From assembly GCF_008274825.1 (NCBI RefSeq), contig NZ_CP030848.1:62001-126000 (forward strand): a stretch of 64,000 bases of DNA, in the 5' to 3' direction. The position numbers and the translations under genes were made by a program. Shown in pieces: positions 54,899 to 64,000 of this stretch (the stretch's first letter is position 1; each line of letters starts with the position of its first letter). This DNA is from Sphingobacterium hotanense (lineage in GTDB: Bacteria > Bacteroidota > Bacteroidia > Sphingobacteriales > Sphingobacteriaceae). The notes under the pieces were generated by a model, which saw only the letters and a list, made by a program, of their open reading frames with translations, was not told where the DNA came from and searched no databases.

Positions 54899-54962
54899 TT
54901 GTAAGTAAGGCGTTCGGGATTCCTCGAGTATTTGTTTGTAACAAGACTACGGCTGTGTAGGG
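54899..54962 (-). mobile_element. Short relic of an IS21-type istA gene
   Basis: About 64 bases match istA positions 7013-7076 with many substitutions; shared stretches include GTTCGGGAT and CGAGTATTTGTT. It is far too short to function and marks an old insertion by a relative of the element at 5.8-8.5 kb. Confidence 0.5.
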
Positions 54963-55222
54963 CTGCTAGTGCGGTTCCTCGGATAGTTGGCAGATATACA
55001 TATGTTGCTAATGAGCAGCTGGCCGTGCTTAACCCCTAAAGTCCTATCGAGGTTTCCGGAGAGGTTATCGTTGTATATGTTACTGAGTATTAAAGATAAG
55101 CCTTTGTAAGTGTTGGCAGCTTTGATTAGCTGGCGATGCAACTGCTCCCGACTACCGGCATGCGCAATTGGAATATTCGGATGGTCGAGGAAACTATGGG
55201 AGTTAAATTTTAATGCTTCCAA
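54947..55222 (-). pseudogene. Unidentified remnant frame next to the IS21 relic
   Basis: A 91-residue frame (EALKFNSHSFLDHPNIPIAH then a helical middle) ends inside the istA relic, so it is a chimera. The first 60 residues look like real protein, but I do not recognise them. It is probably a truncated gene cut by the old insertion. Confidence 0.25.
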
Positions 55223-55559
55223 CAGCAGGGGATAGTCTGATCTCGAACTTGTTTTACATGAAAGGAGACATCAATTGGATCGGGATAAAGTTTAAACTGC
55301 TTTGTATGGAGGTGGGGGACCAGGCTACTAAACGCAGGGAGCACAATCCGGTTTTCAAAGATGGGCATCGAGAATCCTCGGTGCGAGATATCATGCTCCT
55401 ATGGTGAACGACTTACAAACTTGACTCATCCAGTCTGACCGACTTTAAATATCGCTTAGATTGGCATGGGAGTGATATGGATAAAGAAAAGAGGGGGAAT
55501 AGTATGAGAATTGACCAGTATGATGACGGTGCAAGGGTTATTTCGCTAACCAAGGGGAT
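55223..55559. other. Gene debris
   Basis: Short open pieces occur on the plus strand, for example TDFKYRLDWHGSDMDKEKRG near 55440-55500, which looks protein-like. They are broken by stops and belong to no family I can name. No intact gene or RNA is seen. Confidence 0.3.
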
Positions 55560-55753
55560 TGACACAGTTGGCTATAGCATCCTCAGCCGTCCTGGGTGAT
55601 GAAGTTGTGCGAATGCGGCGTCTGTCGGTTACAGGGCTTGCCACTGTCAATAATTTATACATTCCGCAGGGAACGTCCCAAAGCCATTGCTGCGGAAAGT
55701 CCAGCATAGCTTCCGCCTATGATGATTACATCAAAATCTTTATTGTCTGTCAT
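55560..55753 (-). pseudogene. N-terminal remnant of an FAD/NAD(P)-dependent oxidoreductase
   Basis: From the ATG at 55753 the minus strand reads MTDNKDFDVIIIGGSYAGLS, with the dinucleotide-binding GGSYAG, then AAMALGRSLRNV, a stop, IIDSGKPCNRQTPHSHNFIT, and another stop shortly after. This is the start of a thioredoxin-reductase-like flavoprotein with at least two nonsense changes and no remaining C-terminal part. It overlaps the preceding small ORF by ATGA. Confidence 0.65.
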
Positions 55754-55857
55754 ACTTTGAATTTTACAGATGAGGTTAATGGAAAAGGCAACGACAATGC
55801 GGTTAATGCAAGGCTGTCTTGTTTTATGACTGTTCTGCGTGATATTTTATCGCTCAT
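55750..55857 (-). pseudogene. Tat-signal-like small ORF, probable truncated gene
   Basis: The 35-residue frame begins MSDKISRRTVIKQDSLALTA, a twin-arginine signal followed by a hydrophobic stretch and then an early stop. It looks like the signal peptide of an exported redox enzyme whose body was deleted. Its stop overlaps the flavoprotein start. Confidence 0.4.
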
Positions 55858-55877
55858 ATTTTTCGGTGTTTGTTTTT

Positions 55878-56030
55878 TTACCCCTCCGATTGTTTAAATG
55901 TTGTGTAAGCATTTATTTCTTTTTCGGAATTATCAGCAATGGTTTGTTCGTGCTCGCGGCCGAAACGGCAGCTCATCGTACATGTATACAATCGCAAAAT
56001 CGGTGATAAGAGCTGTGCATTTAATTTCAT
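55878..56030 (-). CDS. Possible small ORF (50 residues), unknown
   Basis: Begins MKLNAQLLSPILRLYTCTMS. Its start overlaps the end of an alternative frame of the upstream small gene (ATGA), which suggests coupling, but the protein has no recognised domain. It may be part of the same decaying operon. Confidence 0.2.
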   Translation of the reverse strand: MKLNAQLLSPILRLYTCTMSCRFGREHEQTIADNSEKEINAYTTFKQSEG

Positions 56031-56054
56031 TGGGCTTTTTTATTTTTAATCAGT

Positions 56055-56234
56055 TCAAACCAATGCATCATTTTTTAAATGCTGTTCGCCATACAGCGAA
56101 CCAAATTTTTGTGTTTCAATATTTTCCGCGTCCTGGTAAACTGCTAATCGCTGTTCTGCAAAACCTTTGATCAGGCTGATTTTGCAGTCGTTGATCATGC
56201 AGTTTTTCCATTGTTCAAAGATTTGGGATATCAT
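56055..56234 (-). CDS. Small protein (59 residues), unknown, behind a consensus promoter
   Basis: Begins MISQIFEQWKNCMINDCKIS and is helical with two Cys. A consensus promoter (TATTTTTG with TTG 19 bases upstream) points at it from 56270-56300. Just before the stop lies a T-run; shifting frame there would extend the protein through HWFELIKNKKAQ to about 56027, so a homopolymer frameshift may have shortened it. It heads a chain of small, damaged ORFs. Function unknown. Confidence 0.45.
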   Translation of the reverse strand: MISQIFEQWKNCMINDCKISLIKGFAEQRLAVYQDAENIETQKFGSLYGEQHLKNDALV

Positions 56235-56257
56235 CTAATTCCATTTACGCCTGTAAC

Positions 56258-56300
56258 GCAACATTGTTGCAAAAATAAGAAATATGTTTACTTTTGCAAC
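56258..56300. promoter_or_regulatory. Palindromic bidirectional promoter
   Basis: GTTGCAAAA (56266-56274) and TTTTGCAAC (56292-56300) are inverted repeats. Reading right, TTG and TACTTTTG (56289-56296) are 19 bases apart; reading left, TTG and TATTTTTG (56277-56270) are also 19 apart. A second small repeat GCAAC-att-GTTGC overlaps it. Both sides match the Bacteroidota -33/-7 pattern and each faces a small ORF. Confidence 0.6.
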
Positions 56301-56320
56301 GCTACTGTATTAATCATATT

Positions 56321-56515
56321 ATGAAACAACGTAGAAATCCGGCAGCCAAAGCAGAAAATCTGAATCTGTCCAACCATTTTCGGGATGGCTTTGTTGCGCC
56401 CGGAGATCCAGGGGTCATGGGAGGGAGCGAGCGACCGGGTAACAATTATAAGGCATTGGATAGGCTGGAAGAAGGCGATTTAATTCATAAAAGGGTAAAT
56501 ATGGATGTTGGGTGA
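56321..56515 (+). CDS. Small hydrophilic protein (64 residues), unknown
   Basis: Begins MKQRRNPAAKAENLNLSNHF and is rich in Gly, Asn and charged residues, with no domain or signal I recognise. A consensus promoter lies 25 bases upstream (TACTTTTG), which supports it as a real gene. An in-frame TTG at 56294 lies inside the promoter and is an unlikely start. Confidence 0.45.
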   Translation: MKQRRNPAAKAENLNLSNHFRDGFVAPGDPGVMGGSERPGNNYKALDRLEEGDLIHKRVNMDVG

Positions 56516-56689
56516 AGTAAGCGGGCTGTCCTCATTGGTATCCTGGTTGCAATCTTCGGTTATTTTTAGGATTTAATGTAGCTCATCTAGCTAAGTAGCA
56601 TTCCCCTCAGGTACGGCTTTTGTTGATCGTGCAACCTGCGCTGTTCAACAGTAAATTCCGAAGAAAAGCAAAAATGATAGTCGTTTTGG

Positions 56690-57166
56690 TTAGTAGTCGA
56701 TTCCTTCGTAGTCCCAATCAGGTAATAGATATTCTCTTTTTACGGCAAAGCCTACGTCCTTGTCATAAGTAACTTCAATGATTAGTTTAAATTCAGATGT
56801 CTTCCAGACGCGAAAGTACGGGCCATCCAGTTTAACCCGATAAGGTTCACCAAAACTGTCTGAAAATATCCTGTTTTCTTCGCTGAATGTTTTCAAGGCG
56901 TATTGTTCGGTGTTCAATTTGACGTCGGATTTGCTATATAGCAAGGCTAAACCTATGAGTTTATCTTTTTCGAACGAATAAACCTTTTCAATAAGTAACG
57001 GCCCTAGATACTCCTTCTGCTGTAATGTGCTTGTTGTACGAATCGGATCCTTAAGGCTATCTAGCCGAATAACCTGCTCCATTGACATGCCCCAGTTTAT
57101 GTTATCAAACTGAGCCAGCGCAGTAAAGCTTCTCATGGAAATAAGAATTATAACCAGCGTTTTCAT
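56690..57166 (-). CDS. Exported protein of unknown function (158 residues)
   Basis: A signal peptide (LVIILISMRSFTALAQ) is followed by INWGMSMEQVIRLDSLKDP, a pattern seen at the mature start of several small Bacteroidota periplasmic proteins (WGMS plus a helix). The rest is strand-rich (GPLLIEKVYSFEKDKLIGLA, PYFRVWKTSEFKLIIEVTYD). No catalytic motif is visible. It is monocistronic, with more than 500 bases of non-coding DNA upstream. Confidence 0.65.
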   Translation of the reverse strand: MKTLVIILISMRSFTALAQFDNINWGMSMEQVIRLDSLKDPIRTTSTLQQKEYLGPLLIEKVYSFEKDKLIGLALLYSKSDVKLNTEQYALKTFSEENRIFSDSFGEPYRVKLDGPYFRVWKTSEFKLIIEVTYDKDVGFAVKREYLLPDWDYEGIDY

Positions 57167-57444
57167 AATTTTCAGTTTTGGTAATCGAATATAGGTATTC
57201 TCTGCTTTGGATAAGTGCTCGGTTTATTTTTATTTGGGTGAAGAGCGGAGAGACTACACCTTAAGGAAATGCGAAACATCCTTTTGGATCTTATTATGGG
57301 CCGCAGTAAAATGCCTGGATACGTTTGATCAGTACGATGCCTTTAACTTCTGTTTATTTCAATTCCCAATCTGATCATTCTTACTTATATTGCATGATTA
57401 ATAATTGGTTTGGAGCTTAATCGCCGCCCGGCTTATTTGGCTCG

Positions 57445-57478
57445 GTTTAGTGCCGCGCAACGCACTAGGCTTTTTTTT
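57445..57478 (+). terminator. Intrinsic terminator
   Basis: GTTTAGTGC pairs with GCACTAGGC (two G-U pairs) over 8 bases, followed by eight T on the plus strand. There is no obvious plus-strand gene just ahead of it. Confidence 0.6.
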
Positions 57479-57529
57479 AGCTAGTTTTAGTATATTTGGA
57501 ATAAGATTTCATTGATATGTTAATTAATC

Positions 57530-57563
57530 AGCCTAGCGGCAGTAGACGCTGGGCTATTTTTTT
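57530..57563 (+). terminator. Intrinsic terminator
   Basis: AGCCTAGCG pairs with CGCTGGGCT (one T-G pair) over 8 bases, followed by A and seven T. It lies only 52 bases after the previous terminator. Confidence 0.6.
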
Positions 57564-57717
57564 GACGCTTTGCCGAGCATTTATACGGCGCAGTGCTCTT
57601 CCGGCGCAATTGATTCGTCAGCCTTAGGTTTCGCAATTCTTCGGGTGCTTCTTATTCGTTTAAATTCTGTACCTTCAATCTACATTGTTTTTCATAGGAC
57701 AGTGTGACTTATTGCAA

Positions 57718-57755
57718 AAAAGGGCCTGACGGTGTGGGAATCAACAGGCCCTTTT
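57718..57755. terminator. Symmetric terminator-like hairpin
   Basis: AAAAGGGCCTG pairs with CAGGCCCTTTT over a 16-base loop. The A and T tails would let it act on both strands, ahead of the GntR gene. Confidence 0.5.
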
Positions 57756-57975
57756 CCATGGAGACCTACCCCGTCAGGGTTGACGTTTACTCGCGGTAAT
57801 AGGGCTTTTTCAGTCTTCTTGAACGGGTCGAACCTGGCGGTTAAGCCCTCCAGGACAGGATGCTTAATTGTTACTCCTTTAAAACCAGTGAAGCGACTTT
57901 CCTCCGCTATATCTCATGCTGATCGATTTGCCTTATCTCTATTGCTTGGAATTTGCTTGCCTAGCTAGCATGTAT

Positions 57976-57989
57976 CCTGTATATACAAG
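57976..57989. promoter_or_regulatory. GntR operator-like site upstream of the GntR gene
   Basis: CCTGTATATACAAG matches 13 of 14 bases of the perfect palindrome and lies 64 bases before the regulator's ATG, which suggests autoregulation. Confidence 0.7.
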
Positions 57990-58053
57990 AAAAGAGTTGA
58001 AAAACCGACCCAGTTCATCTATATTTGTTAACAATTAACAAATTTTTGTGCCT

Positions 58054-58770
58054 ATGCAAAGATCGTCAGGAACACCACTTTATAAAAAGGTGTTTGAGGA
58101 ATTAAAGAGTAAAATAGATTCCGGTTATTATGAAATAGGTGATTTGTTGCCCTCAGAGAATGATCTCTGCAAGATGTATTTTACGACCCGCCCAACGGTG
58201 CGCCAAGCGCTGGGCGACTTGAGCAATCTTGGCTACATCGTCCGGCAACATGGTAAAGGAAGTATAGTCTCTGAACCTAAAAATGGCTTGGGTATCCTTT
58301 CCCTGAAAGGATCTACCGCAGGAGTGGGCAAGCATGATCTGAGAACCTCGATGATTACCAAACCGGTTAGGCGTCCTTGGCCCGAAAAATTCGATTTTGA
58401 GCTGAGTGCGGAAGAAAAGGAGCTGGGATCGGTCTATCTTTCTAGGCTACGCTATGTGGATGGCCTGCCGACCTTGTTCGAAGAAACCTACATCTCGGAC
58501 AAGAACTTGCCACGTTTTACGATGCATAATCTGGCAAAGAACTCCTTATTCGATATCTTGAAGAATTATCACCAGGTAGAAGTTAAGGAGGGAGAACAGC
58601 GAATTTGGGCGATAGAAGCTTCCCTCGAGCTGGCGAAAATGTTCGACATCGAGGCAAATAAACCCGTGTTACATATGAAGCGGCGCCTGAAGACCAATAC
58701 AAAAAATCTCTTTATTTATTCATTCTTATACTGTAACACGCAGGATTTTTTTATTCAGGATTATTTTTAG
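58054..58770 (+). CDS. GntR-family transcriptional regulator (HutC/UTRA type)
   Basis: 238 residues from the ATG at 58054 (a GTG two codons earlier is possible). The N-terminal GntR winged helix is clear: TPLYKKVFEELKSKIDSGYY, LLPSENDLCKMYFTTRPTVR and the wing GYIVRQHGKGSIV. The C-terminal UTRA-like effector domain (YLSRLRYVDGLPTLFEETYI) usually binds a sugar phosphate or similar small molecule. The palindromes at 41749, 47816, 54645, 54761 and 57976 fit its expected operator form. It probably represses the whole 34-54 kb locus and itself until a pathway intermediate appears. Confidence 0.9.
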   Translation: MQRSSGTPLYKKVFEELKSKIDSGYYEIGDLLPSENDLCKMYFTTRPTVRQALGDLSNLGYIVRQHGKGSIVSEPKNGLGILSLKGSTAGVGKHDLRTSMITKPVRRPWPEKFDFELSAEEKELGSVYLSRLRYVDGLPTLFEETYISDKNLPRFTMHNLAKNSLFDILKNYHQVEVKEGEQRIWAIEASLELAKMFDIEANKPVLHMKRRLKTNTKNLFIYSFLYCNTQDFFIQDYF

Positions 58771-59038
58771 GCACGTGGCACTGGTTCATAGGGTCTGCTG
58801 AGCTTTTGCTGCGTTTTCTGTAAGAAGGTTTTCGGGATTCATCTACAGTAGAGATCGCGCAAACGACTCACGCTGCTGGGTGTCTTCCTAACCCAATACT
58901 GTTTTCGCATTTATGCTTTTTTCCTTGTTGAGCAGCGGCTTGTACTGCCCGGCCCTTCGTTGAGCTCACAGTTCATCGCGCTAGCCAGAGGCCTTTTTGG
59001 ATGCGCTGCTATGCTGGAGTTGCTGGCTCTGCTGGGCC

Positions 59039-59293
59039 TTATGGAACAGACGGCAGTGTGTCTTCGGCCGTCGATGGTTTTGCCTGCTGATCCAGCAAAT
59101 ACTGCCAGATCATTTCTTTATTTTTGCTTGAATTTAAATTGGACGTCAAGATTTCAAAGTTAGTACCGTCGTCATAAAATTGTAGGGATCCACGAATGAT
59201 CCTTCCCATTTTAGAGATGCCGGTGAACTCAGCGCCCCTCACGCCCGCTTCGATTGTTTCGCAAAATGAGTTTATTTTTGTAATTGTTGCCAT
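59039..59293 (-). CDS. Small hypothetical protein (84 residues)
   Basis: Begins MATITKINSFCETIEAGVRG and has a strand-rich centre (RIIRGSLQFYDDGTNFEILT), ending in a charged, Pro-rich tail. No signal or known motif. An ATG start and full codon-like content on the minus strand support it as a real gene. It stands alone between the GntR gene and the DUF892 gene. Confidence 0.5.
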   Translation of the reverse strand: MATITKINSFCETIEAGVRGAEFTGISKMGRIIRGSLQFYDDGTNFEILTSNLNSSKNKEMIWQYLLDQQAKPSTAEDTLPSVP

Positions 59294-59597
59294 ATGTTTT
59301 TATGATAATAACCCACAACTCTCCAAGAAGTTGTCGGATGGTGTAAGTAGACTGTCATTAGTGAAGTGACTAAGCTATCGAACGTCGGGTAGGTGGGATA
59401 CAAATGGGCTGTATTTTTCGAAGATAACCTATTGTTCTGCAGTATGGCTAAGGAACGGGCGAGCTAGCGGCGCCCCGGTAAATACGTGTTTGTTTTGCTA
59501 TTTATACCTCCTAGATGATTTTATACCTGAAATGAGCTAGGCTGCCAACCAATCCCCCCATACTCCGTTCTTTCCATAAACAATAAATTTAAATAGC
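59294..59597. other. Intergenic region, no gene seen
   Basis: About 300 bases between divergent genes. It should carry both their promoters; I see no conserved repeat, RNA or operator. Confidence 0.4.
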
Positions 59598-60110
59598 ATG
59601 GCAAAACAGAAAGATACCAGTAAGCAAGCAAATGCACATTTGCATGAATTATTTGTTGATGAACTGAGAGACATACTTGGCGCCGAGCGTCAATTGCTTA
59701 AAGGGTTAAAGAAAATGGAAAATGCTGCCCAGAGCGAGCAATTGAAAGATGCGTTTAAAACTCACTATCAACAGACTGAAGGGCAAATTGAACGGTTGAA
59801 GTCCGTGTTTGAAGAATTGGGTATGAGTGCGCGCGGCAAGAAATGTAAGGCGATGGAGGGGTTACTGGCGGAAGCTGAAGAAATTATTGAAGAATTTCAA
59901 GATGACGCAGATGTGATCGACGCGGCATTAATTGCTGCAGCCCAGAAAGTTGAGCATTATGAAATCGCCAGCTACGGATGTGTGGTGACGTACGCCAAAT
60001 TAATGGGGCATAAACAGGCGCAGGAGACGCTTTTCCAGACGCTTGAAGAGGAAAAGCAGACCGATTCGTTGTTGACCGACATTGCTTTGTCAAGCGCAAA
60101 TAAAAAGTAA
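59598..60110 (+). CDS. DUF892 ferritin-like protein (YciF/YciE family)
   Basis: A four-helix bundle protein of 170 residues. The family start HELFVDELRDILGAERQLLK is at residues 11-30, and Glu/His residues of the di-metal site are seen in THYQQTEGQIERL and VEHYEIASYG. YciF-type proteins respond to osmotic and oxidative stress; the precise role is unsettled. It lies close to katG, on the other strand, which fits a stress theme. Confidence 0.9.
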   Translation: MAKQKDTSKQANAHLHELFVDELRDILGAERQLLKGLKKMENAAQSEQLKDAFKTHYQQTEGQIERLKSVFEELGMSARGKKCKAMEGLLAEAEEIIEEFQDDADVIDAALIAAAQKVEHYEIASYGCVVTYAKLMGHKQAQETLFQTLEEEKQTDSLLTDIALSSANKK

Positions 60111-60142
60111 ATTGTAAATAGTTAAGTTAATGTGATTGAGAG

Positions 60143-60180
60143 CCTCCGCTTCATGTGTACATGAATCGGAGGTATTTTTT
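60143..60180 (+). terminator. Intrinsic terminator after the DUF892 gene
   Basis: CCTCCG and TTCATG pair with CATGAA and CGGAGG (one mismatch) around a 4-base loop, followed by TATTTTTT. It lies 32 bases past the stop codon. Confidence 0.75.
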
Positions 60181-60329
60181 GCCCCTGTTCTTCGAGTATC
60201 AGGCGTCCCTCTAGCAGGTTTGGATTTTTTCGCCTGAAAAAACGGCAACGTTTAGCGTTGGTTAGGTGGAAAGGCCGTTAAATGCTCTTTTGGGGGGCTG
60301 GTGCGCTTTGGCGTAGGTATTAAATGAAC

Positions 60330-60357
60330 AATGGCCGGAATTTCTCCCGACCATGGT
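60330..60357 (-). terminator. Possible katG terminator hairpin
   Basis: ATGGCCGG and CCGACCAT nearly pair (one mismatch) just past the katG stop. The T content after it on the minus strand is weak, so this is tentative. Confidence 0.3.
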
Positions 60358-60381
60358 TTGTGATAAGCATATAAAAGAAAA

Positions 60382-62670
<2,289 letters not shown>

Positions 62671-62807
62671 TTAATATCATTTTTTAATTAGGTTAAAAAT
62701 AGGAAGATTTACAACATGTTGAAAATCAATAATTTTGATAGCCTATAAGCAAATATTATAAGTTTGGTTTATACTTTGTTGAGACCATTATAGTTAATAA
62801 CTATTAT

Positions 62808-63044
62808 TTGGTGAAAAATTACTCCCCAACGCCTCTTCCTTTAAATTTAAGCATCTTTTATGAGCTATTTACAGAGATTGAAAACTATTTCGATACGACG
62901 GGGCCTGCCCTTGCCAGCAAAGCAGAACGAGACCAAACCAATTCCATCGAACGATTTATCGCCAAAGGGTGTTATCCATACAGCGTGCTGCATCGGCGTG
63001 GAGGCATCAGGCTGGTGATAGCTGCGCAAGTTAAGGGAGCATGA
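62808..63044 (+). CDS. Small ORF (78 residues), doubtful
   Basis: Starts with TTG or GTG (62808 or 62811) and reads NLSIFYELFTEIENYFDTTG, then a basic C-terminus. No family recognised, and no ATG. It lies in the gap between katG and the next plus-strand gene and may be spurious. Confidence 0.3.
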   Translation: MVKNYSPTPLPLNLSIFYELFTEIENYFDTTGPALASKAERDQTNSIERFIAKGCYPYSVLHRRGGIRLVIAAQVKGA

Positions 63045-63056
63045 AGATTAGAAGCT

Positions 63057-64000
63057 ATGAAGATACCGTATATGGATTTGTTAGGTCGCATCGTTAAACC
63101 GATGATCTGGATTATTTTTTGGTTATTGCTTTTTGGGCTTGCTAGCGGACAGCAGCAGGATTCTACGTTGAGGGTAGACAGCCTTTCGGCAGGAGATACC
63201 TTCACTGACTGGAAGACTTTTATTGCACAGAAAGGTCGTATTTTGGATAGCATTAAACGCAATCAAGCTTGGGAGCGCGCCACGCCGCAAGAAGCTGAAG
63301 TCGACACGGCGATAAGGCAGCTCCAATTGCTGTATGCGGACATGCGGAATTTCCAGCAGGCGCTCTCACGGGTAGGAAGCAACGGGATATCGCAAGACAG
63401 TATGGGTAGGCCGAAGCTACAAATAGCAGATTCCTTGGTGCAGCAGACGGATCGGAAGGATTCCTTGCTGCTGATGGAGCGGGAAGCGAATTACCTGATC
63501 AGCGAAATCACCCATCAGCTCAACCTTTTCGATAAACTTCGTGAAGAAATCGTTTTGCGTGAATCCAGGCAGGCCCCTAGGGAACTTTGGATTCCAAGGC
63601 TCAAGAAAGTTGCCGATAAGAATCTCACCAAGGACGGGGTGAGCGCACCCTTGCTCTCTTTGTCGGCATGGCATGGACAATTCGTACTCTTGTTGCTGAG
63701 TTTCCTCTATTTTTATTGGATATACAAAGCGGCGCGAACATCCAAGCAAAAGGATGAGCTTCCGCTTTACAAGAGCCAGCCCCTGCATATACCGATTCTG
63801 AAAACGGCGTTGCTTTTTCTTGTCCTCTTCCCTTTATCCTACCCGACCATTCCCGTCTGGACGCTGGAGATTCTATTCTTCACCATCTTTGTTATCCTGT
63901 ATCTGCTGCTTTATAAGGAATTATCCAGCTTCAAACGCCGCGTAATCCACGCGCTATTTTTTTATTATCTGCTGCTTATTCTGACGAATTTATTCCTGCA
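63057..64000 (+). CDS. Membrane protein, N-terminal part, possibly MscS-like channel (runs off the window)
   Basis: An ATG at 63057 opens a frame that continues without a stop to the window end (314 codons). A signal peptide or first membrane segment (MIWIIFWLLLFGLASGQ) is followed by a polar, helical periplasmic region of about 170 residues, then strongly hydrophobic segments near residues 210-225, 250-270, 275-290 and 300-314. This layout is common in Bacteroidota mechanosensitive-channel-family proteins with long N-terminal extensions. The channel domain itself would lie outside the window, so the assignment is tentative. Confidence 0.6.
   Translation, partial: MKIPYMDLLGRIVKPMIWIIFWLLLFGLASGQQQDSTLRVDSLSAGDTFTDWKTFIAQKGRILDSIKRNQAWERATPQEAEVDTAIRQLQLLYADMRNFQQALSRVGSNGISQDSMGRPKLQIADSLVQQTDRKDSLLLMEREANYLISEITHQLNLFDKLREEIVLRESRQAPRELWIPRLKKVADKNLTKDGVSAPLLSLSAWHGQFVLLLLSFLYFYWIYKAARTSKQKDELPLYKSQPLHIPILKTALLFLVLFPLSYPTIPVWTLEILFFTIFVILYLLLYKELSSFKRRVIHALFFYYLLLILTNLFL

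Larger units (their letters stand above)
57167..58053. other. Long intergenic region with three hairpins and an operator
   Basis: Nearly 900 bases without a convincing gene. It contains terminator-like hairpins at 57445-57478, 57530-57563 and 57718-57755, and the GntR operator-like site at 57976-57989. A TATATTTG -7-like box at 57491-57498 lies between the first two hairpins. Confidence 0.5.

Noticed and set aside
58771..59038. Second IS21 relic after the GntR gene
   Set aside because: A short stretch (TTTTCGGGATTCATC) recalls the istA relic at 54.9 kb, but the match is too short to support.
58960..59163. 67-residue plus-strand ORF between the GntR and DUF892 genes
   Set aside because: It overlaps the more plausible 84-residue minus-strand gene and has a low-complexity composition.

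Overview
The window looks like chromosomal DNA of a Bacteroidota bacterium, most likely a Sphingobacteriaceae member such as Sphingobacterium. The evidence is two SusC/SusD pairs with SusE-like discoidin lipoproteins, many short-signal lipoproteins, promoters of the Bacteroidota type (TAnnTTTG -7 box with TTG about 19 bp upstream), and AT-rich coding DNA. This assignment comes from gene content; no marker gene was compared.

Region 1 (1-4.9 kb) is a one-direction cassette: a DapA-like aldolase, a small CxxC redox protein, a [2Fe-2S] ferredoxin, three GNAT acetyltransferases, an AAA+ ATPase, a YggS-type PLP protein and a tRNA-Cys-like gene with an odd anticodon loop. It ends abruptly in gene fragments, which suggests imported cargo. 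Region 2 (4.9-14.1 kb) is a mosaic of toxin-antitoxin-like genes and mobile-element debris. It holds an AbiE pair whose toxin gene is split by a 2645-bp IS21-family element with a 6-bp target duplication, a mobilization-gene remnant, a Fic protein fused to an AbiEi-like regulator behind a 24-bp-periodic repeat array, a winged-helix/nucleotidyltransferase pair broken by a frameshift, and a partial copy of the Fic gene.

Region 3 (14.1-23 kb, minus strand) is a SusC-SusD-lipoprotein-lipoprotein block with no degradative enzyme beside it, followed by a decayed tyrosine recombinase. Region 4 (23.2-34.2 kb) carries an acyltransferase, a lipoprotein, an SGNH hydrolase whose catalytic blocks are circularly permuted, a fused HD/Pycsar-type transmembrane effector, and a plus-strand run of SdiA-regulated-like lipoprotein, metallophosphoesterase, GAF protein and BamA/TamA-like barrel protein.

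Region 5 (34.2-58.8 kb) is the main metabolic unit. Three minus-strand transcription units are inferred: SusC-SusD-ceramidase-like; two ceramidase-like proteins plus a PVC-type cytochrome c protein; and two DUF1080 proteins, two Gfo/Idh oxidoreductases, a NagB-like deaminase, a PIG-L deacetylase, a class I aldolase and a PfkB kinase. Each start region, and that of a GntR/UTRA regulator gene at the far end, carries a version of the palindrome CTTGTATATACAAG. I infer a single GntR regulon for uptake and catabolism of an N-acylated amino-sugar-containing compound. The three ceramidase-like proteins lack the serine of the ceramidase amidase motif, so their true reaction is open.

Region 6 (58.8-64 kb) holds a small hypothetical gene, a DUF892 ferritin-like protein, katG, a doubtful small ORF, and the start of a membrane protein that runs off the window.
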